In this document: positions 61,118 through 64,000 of the stretch, piece by piece
How positions within the stretch are numbered: the first letter of the stretch is position 1
Layout of the letters: each line of letters starts with the position of its first letter
Assembly: GCF_003627955.1 (NCBI RefSeq)
Contig: NZ_RBWS01000015.1
Coordinates: 123,586-187,585, forward strand
DNA from: Sphingobacterium puteale
GTDB taxonomy: Bacteria > Bacteroidota > Bacteroidia > Sphingobacteriales > Sphingobacteriaceae
Length of the DNA stretch: 64,000 nt
Reading direction: 5' to 3'
The notes under the pieces: generated by a model
What the model saw: only the letters and a program-made list of their open reading frames with translations
Told to the model about the DNA's origin: nothing
Database searches by the model: none
Translations under genes and position numbers: made by a program

Positions 61118-63148
61118 ATGAGTATTTTAACAGAAAAATTCAAAACGAAGCATGATACCGCTCCGTTTTCACAGATAAAAAACGAAGATTATATCCCTGC
61201 GTTTGACGCAGCAATCCAAAAAACAAAAGCTGAGGTCGACGCCATCGTCGATAATCCCGAAGAAGCTACATTTGACAATACCATTGCAGCGATGTCTTAT
61301 TCCGGACAGACCTTAGATAGATTGTCCAGTATCTTTTTCAACCTGCATTCCGCAGAGACCAATGATGAACTAGAAAAGATAGCACAGGACGTTGCCCCAA
61401 AATTATCCGCTTTAGGCAATGATATTACCTTAAACTTTGACCTGTTCAAACGTGTAAAAGCAGTTTATGATCAAAAAGATCAACTGACACTTACAGCAGA
61501 GCAAACAACGTTATTGGAAAAATCATACAAGGATTTTGTCCGCAATGGAGCACTATTGAACGATGAGCAGAAAGAACAGCTGCGCGCAATTGATGCTGAG
61601 CTATCGCTTTTAAAACTAAAATTCGGAGAGAATGTCCTTGCGGAAACCAATGCTTATCAACTGCTGGTTACTGAGGAAAAAGATTTGGCTGGACTTCCGG
61701 AGGGAGCCATTGAGGCAGCCCATGCATTGGCCAAGGCCAATGAAAAAGAAGGCTGGTTATTTACCCTGGATTTCCCAAGTTACCTCCCTTTCGTAACCTA
61801 TGCCGACAACCGCGAATTGCGTAGGGAAATCACCTTGGCCGCAGGGCGAAAGGCTTTTCAGGACAATGAATATAACAACGTTGAAAACGTATTAAAAATT
61901 GTAAAACTACGTTTTGAACGCGCTAAATTATTAGGATATGCCACCCATGCAGATTTTGTGCTGGCTGAACGAATGGCACAGAATCCGACGAAGGTAACCG
62001 AGTTTCTGAATGATTTGCTCGGGAAGGCGAAACCAGCCGCGCAGCGGGAGTTCACTGAATTAAGTGCTTTTGCTAAGAAACTGGACGGCATCGAACAGCT
62101 GGAGAAATGGGATGGTGCATACTATGCGGAGAAACTAAAACAAGAACGTTTTAATCTGGATGACGAGAAGCTTAAGCCCTATTTCAAGCTCGAAAATGTG
62201 CTACATGGTGCATTTGAGGTTGCACACCGCCTATTTGGCATCAATTTCAAAGAAGTCAAGGATATTGAAACCTACCACGAAGAAGTACAGACCTTTGAAG
62301 TCACCAAAGATAACGGCGACCTCGTCGCTATCTTCTATGCCGATTTCTTTCCACGTAAAGGGAAACGAAATGGTGCCTGGATGACTTCCTTCAAGCCGCA
62401 GTACGTACAGGACGGAAAACAAGAGCGTCCGCATGTTTCCATTGTATGCAACTTCACCCGCCCGACGGCAACAAAACCATCCTTATTGACCTTTCAGGAG
62501 GTTACAACACTATTTCATGAATTCGGTCATGCGCTGCATGGTATGTTGGCTGACACTATTTATCCAACCTTATCCGGCACCTCTGTCTATTGGGATTTTG
62601 TTGAATTGCCAAGCCAGGTCATGGAAAACTGGTGCTACGAAAAAGAGGCCTTGGAATTGTTTGCCAAACATTATGAAACAGGAGAAGTGATCCCAATGGA
62701 ATTGGTGGAAAAAATCCGTGAGAGTGCATCTTTTCTGGAAGGAATGGCCACGATGCGCCAATTGAGCTTTGGCTTATTGGATATGGGCTGGCATGGACAA
62801 AACCCAAGTGCTATTGCTGATCTGAAAACATTCGAAGATGAACAATTCGCATCCACCAAATTGTACCCTGATGTCAAAGAGAATGCGATGAGCACAGCCT
62901 TCTCCCATATTTTCAATGGCGGCTACTCATCAGGTTACTACAGCTACAAATGGGCCGAAGTACTGGACGCAGATGCTTTTGATTATTTCAAACAAAATGG
63001 CATTTTCAACACCGAAATTGCCCATAAATTCCAAGATAATATCTTATCCAAAGGCGGAACAGAACATCCAATGCTACTCTATAAACGATTTAGGGGACAG
63101 GAGCCGTCTGTTGAGCCTCTACTCAAACGGGCAGGTTTACTTAAATAA
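61118..63148 (+). CDS. M3-family oligopeptidase (Dcp/OpdA-like)
   Basis: A 676-residue zinc peptidase. The active site is FHEFGHALHGML (H467, E468, H471), with the third ligand Glu in the DFVELPSQVMENW stretch. Typical downstream parts are GGYSSGYYSYKWAEVLDADAF and the end SVEPLLKRAGL. It cuts dipeptides or short peptides in the cytoplasm; there is no signal peptide. The family length (about 680) is normal. Single gene before ssrA. Confidence 0.93.
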   Translation: MSILTEKFKTKHDTAPFSQIKNEDYIPAFDAAIQKTKAEVDAIVDNPEEATFDNTIAAMSYSGQTLDRLSSIFFNLHSAETNDELEKIAQDVAPKLSALGNDITLNFDLFKRVKAVYDQKDQLTLTAEQTTLLEKSYKDFVRNGALLNDEQKEQLRAIDAELSLLKLKFGENVLAETNAYQLLVTEEKDLAGLPEGAIEAAHALAKANEKEGWLFTLDFPSYLPFVTYADNRELRREITLAAGRKAFQDNEYNNVENVLKIVKLRFERAKLLGYATHADFVLAERMAQNPTKVTEFLNDLLGKAKPAAQREFTELSAFAKKLDGIEQLEKWDGAYYAEKLKQERFNLDDEKLKPYFKLENVLHGAFEVAHRLFGINFKEVKDIETYHEEVQTFEVTKDNGDLVAIFYADFFPRKGKRNGAWMTSFKPQYVQDGKQERPHVSIVCNFTRPTATKPSLLTFQEVTTLFHEFGHALHGMLADTIYPTLSGTSVYWDFVELPSQVMENWCYEKEALELFAKHYETGEVIPMELVEKIRESASFLEGMATMRQLSFGLLDMGWHGQNPSAIADLKTFEDEQFASTKLYPDVKENAMSTAFSHIFNGGYSSGYYSYKWAEVLDADAFDYFKQNGIFNTEIAHKFQDNILSKGGTEHPMLLYKRFRGQEPSVEPLLKRAGLLK

Positions 63149-63265
63149 GCAGCATGCAACTTTTATAAAACCCCAGAAGATAAAATAGCTGGGGTTTTCT
63201 TATAGCGTATAAACAGGCTTAACAGCCTCGTTTCCCTCAATTTATCAGCTAGAATGAACCTTCAG

Positions 63266-63296
63266 TTGATTTATTATCAAAAAAGTCGTATCTTTG
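63266..63296 (+). promoter_or_regulatory. Promoter of ssrA
   Basis: TTG at 63266-63268 and TATCTTTG at 63289-63296, 20 bases apart, fit the Bacteroidota -33/-7 pattern. The tmRNA 5' end is 13 bases further. Confidence 0.7.
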
Positions 63297-63308
63297 CTAA
63301 ACATAATT

Positions 63309-63673
63309 GGGGTTGACCGGAATTGACAGGATGGAGACGGTTATGTAAGCATGTAGTGCGTTGTTAGTAGAGCACTTTAATCTGAACTTTCAGAATTATA
63401 ACTGGCGAAGAAAACTACGCCTTAGCTGCTTAAGTTAGACTTAACATAGCTATTTGTCCCGTTAGATCCTGTTCTTTGGTTTAACATTTGGGGCATCGAA
63501 CGATAGAACTTGCAAGTGTGATGTTGCTAAGCACTTGTGAGAAACAGCAACTACGGCGTACGGTATAGGTAAGCGACTCACCTTCCCTCGCCCGACAATC
63601 AAAGAGAAGCTAAACATGTAGAAAGCATATACAGTACCATGACTGGACGAGAGTTCGAATCTCTCCAGCTCCA
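63309..63673 (+). ncRNA. ssrA: tmRNA
   Basis: One-piece tmRNA that frees stalled ribosomes and adds a degradation tag. The acceptor stem is GGGGTTG (63309-63315) with CAGCTCC (63666-63672), and the T-arm GAGTTCGAATCTC lies just before the 3' end. The tag frame at 63404-63433 encodes GEENYALAA and a TAA, like other Bacteroidota tags. The CCA is not encoded (ACTT follows). A minus-strand frame at 63462-63674 is an overlap artefact. Confidence 0.96.
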
Positions 63674-63678
63674 CTTAA

Positions 63679-63711
63679 GGAGACACTTAACAGAAAGTGT
63701 CTCCTTTTTTT
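63679..63711 (+). terminator. Terminator after ssrA
   Basis: GGAGACACTT pairs perfectly with AAGTGTCTCC around AACAGA, followed by seven T. Confidence 0.93.
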
Positions 63712-63814
63712 ATACCCATAAAAAACTATGAATCAAGCCATTAAAGGGATCAATCAGAATTCTTGGGGGAATATCAAAAATTTGCTAATTTAGCATCTTT
63801 AATACAGATCTCCC

Positions 63815-64000
63815 TTGCAAGACGCCGAACGCAAATTACTATCACTATTGATGCCCGAAGGGCTTTTAGAATACTTTCAGATTTTAGAAGTCGATCAGGT
63901 TGGCAATCAACTCCACATTTATTTAGATGAGCTTAATATTGCTCCAACAGGCTATGAGAACAGCAAGTTGGAGTCAAAGGGTTTTATGCCATCCACAGAG
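63815..64000 (+). CDS. ISAon1-like transposase, N-terminal part (partial)
   Basis: An open frame runs from a TTG at 63815 to the right edge (62 residues). The first in-frame stop upstream is at 63800, and no ATG lies between, so TTG is the only candidate start seen. It reads LLSLLMPEGLLEYFQILEVD, then QLHIYLDELNIAPTGYENSKLESKGFMP, which matches the N-terminal region protein of ISAon1-like elements (the PEGLLEYF start and a later L-x-SKGF motif). Such elements often split the transposase into two frames. Neither the element's left inverted repeat nor its target duplication could be marked from what is visible. Confidence 0.72.
   Translation, partial: MQDAERKLLSLLMPEGLLEYFQILEVDQVGNQLHIYLDELNIAPTGYENSKLESKGFMPSTE
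63815..64000 (+). mobile_element. Left part of an insertion sequence (ISAon1-like), running off the edge
   Basis: Inferred from the transposase frame only. The true left end lies somewhere in 63712-63814, after the ssrA terminator; I could not identify the terminal inverted repeat. The element sits close behind tmRNA. Confidence 0.5.

Noticed and set aside
63462..63674. 70-residue minus-strand frame
   Set aside because: It lies inside tmRNA.

Overview
The window looks like a chromosome segment of a Bacteroidota member, most likely Sphingobacteriaceae and Sphingobacterium-like. The reasons are a SusC/SusD-type outer-membrane pair, promoters with a -7 element of the form TAnnTTTG, DUF1599 next to a BT_3928-like DoxX protein, a GIN-domain (DUF2807) protein, a fatty-acid hydroxylase of the kind used for sphingolipids, and a tmRNA whose tag reads GEENYALAA. 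Genus is inferred, not proven. No tRNA, rRNA, CRISPR array or prophage was seen.

Layout. 1-8.3 kb (minus): a leftward unit of zinc metalloprotease, SusC and SusD (SusD runs off the left edge), preceded by a LytS-type histidine kinase. 8.5-17 kb: a large AsmA-like protein, a Nudix hydrolase, an ornithine-type aminotransferase divergent from a MocR regulator, and FabH. 17.4-22.3 kb (minus): a copper/heavy-metal cluster with a Cys/His-rich secreted protein, an HMA-like/DUF3347 protein, a Cys-rich lipoprotein, what looks like a deletion junction joining a tiny lipoprotein to a DUF2231-like membrane protein, and a multicopper oxidase with a barrel-like tail. 22.5-30.2 kb: single metabolic genes (esterase, SRPBCC, MaoC, GNAT, YeiH-type, VOC), the cysteine pair cysE-cysM, and an overlapping HipA-like kinase/DUF3037 pair. 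30.4-33.7 kb (plus): DUF1599, DoxX-type membrane protein, shikimate kinase and a glycerophosphodiesterase in one tight run.

35.8-43.1 kb is an iron block. A TonB receptor diverges from a DtxR/MntR-family regulator, followed by feoA-feoB. Related 5-6-5 palindromes (GTTAG-N6-CTAAC type) lie in the receptor/regulator gap, before feoA, and before a small operon of unknown function (a 58-residue helical protein overlapping a 149-residue TPR-like protein). This palindrome set, and the small operon it marks, is the best candidate here for an undescribed system.

43.2-63.1 kb is mostly housekeeping: fatty-acid hydroxylase, GIN protein, class II aldolase, ArsC-like protein, M1 peptidase, an Rrf2/NAD(P)-binding pair, APC permease, serine hydrolase, an LEA-like lipoprotein, folD, lepA, a CDF transporter with a Cys-rich tail, an aspartate aminotransferase and an M3 peptidase. 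The window closes with ssrA, its terminator and the start of an ISAon1-like transposase gene that runs off the right edge.
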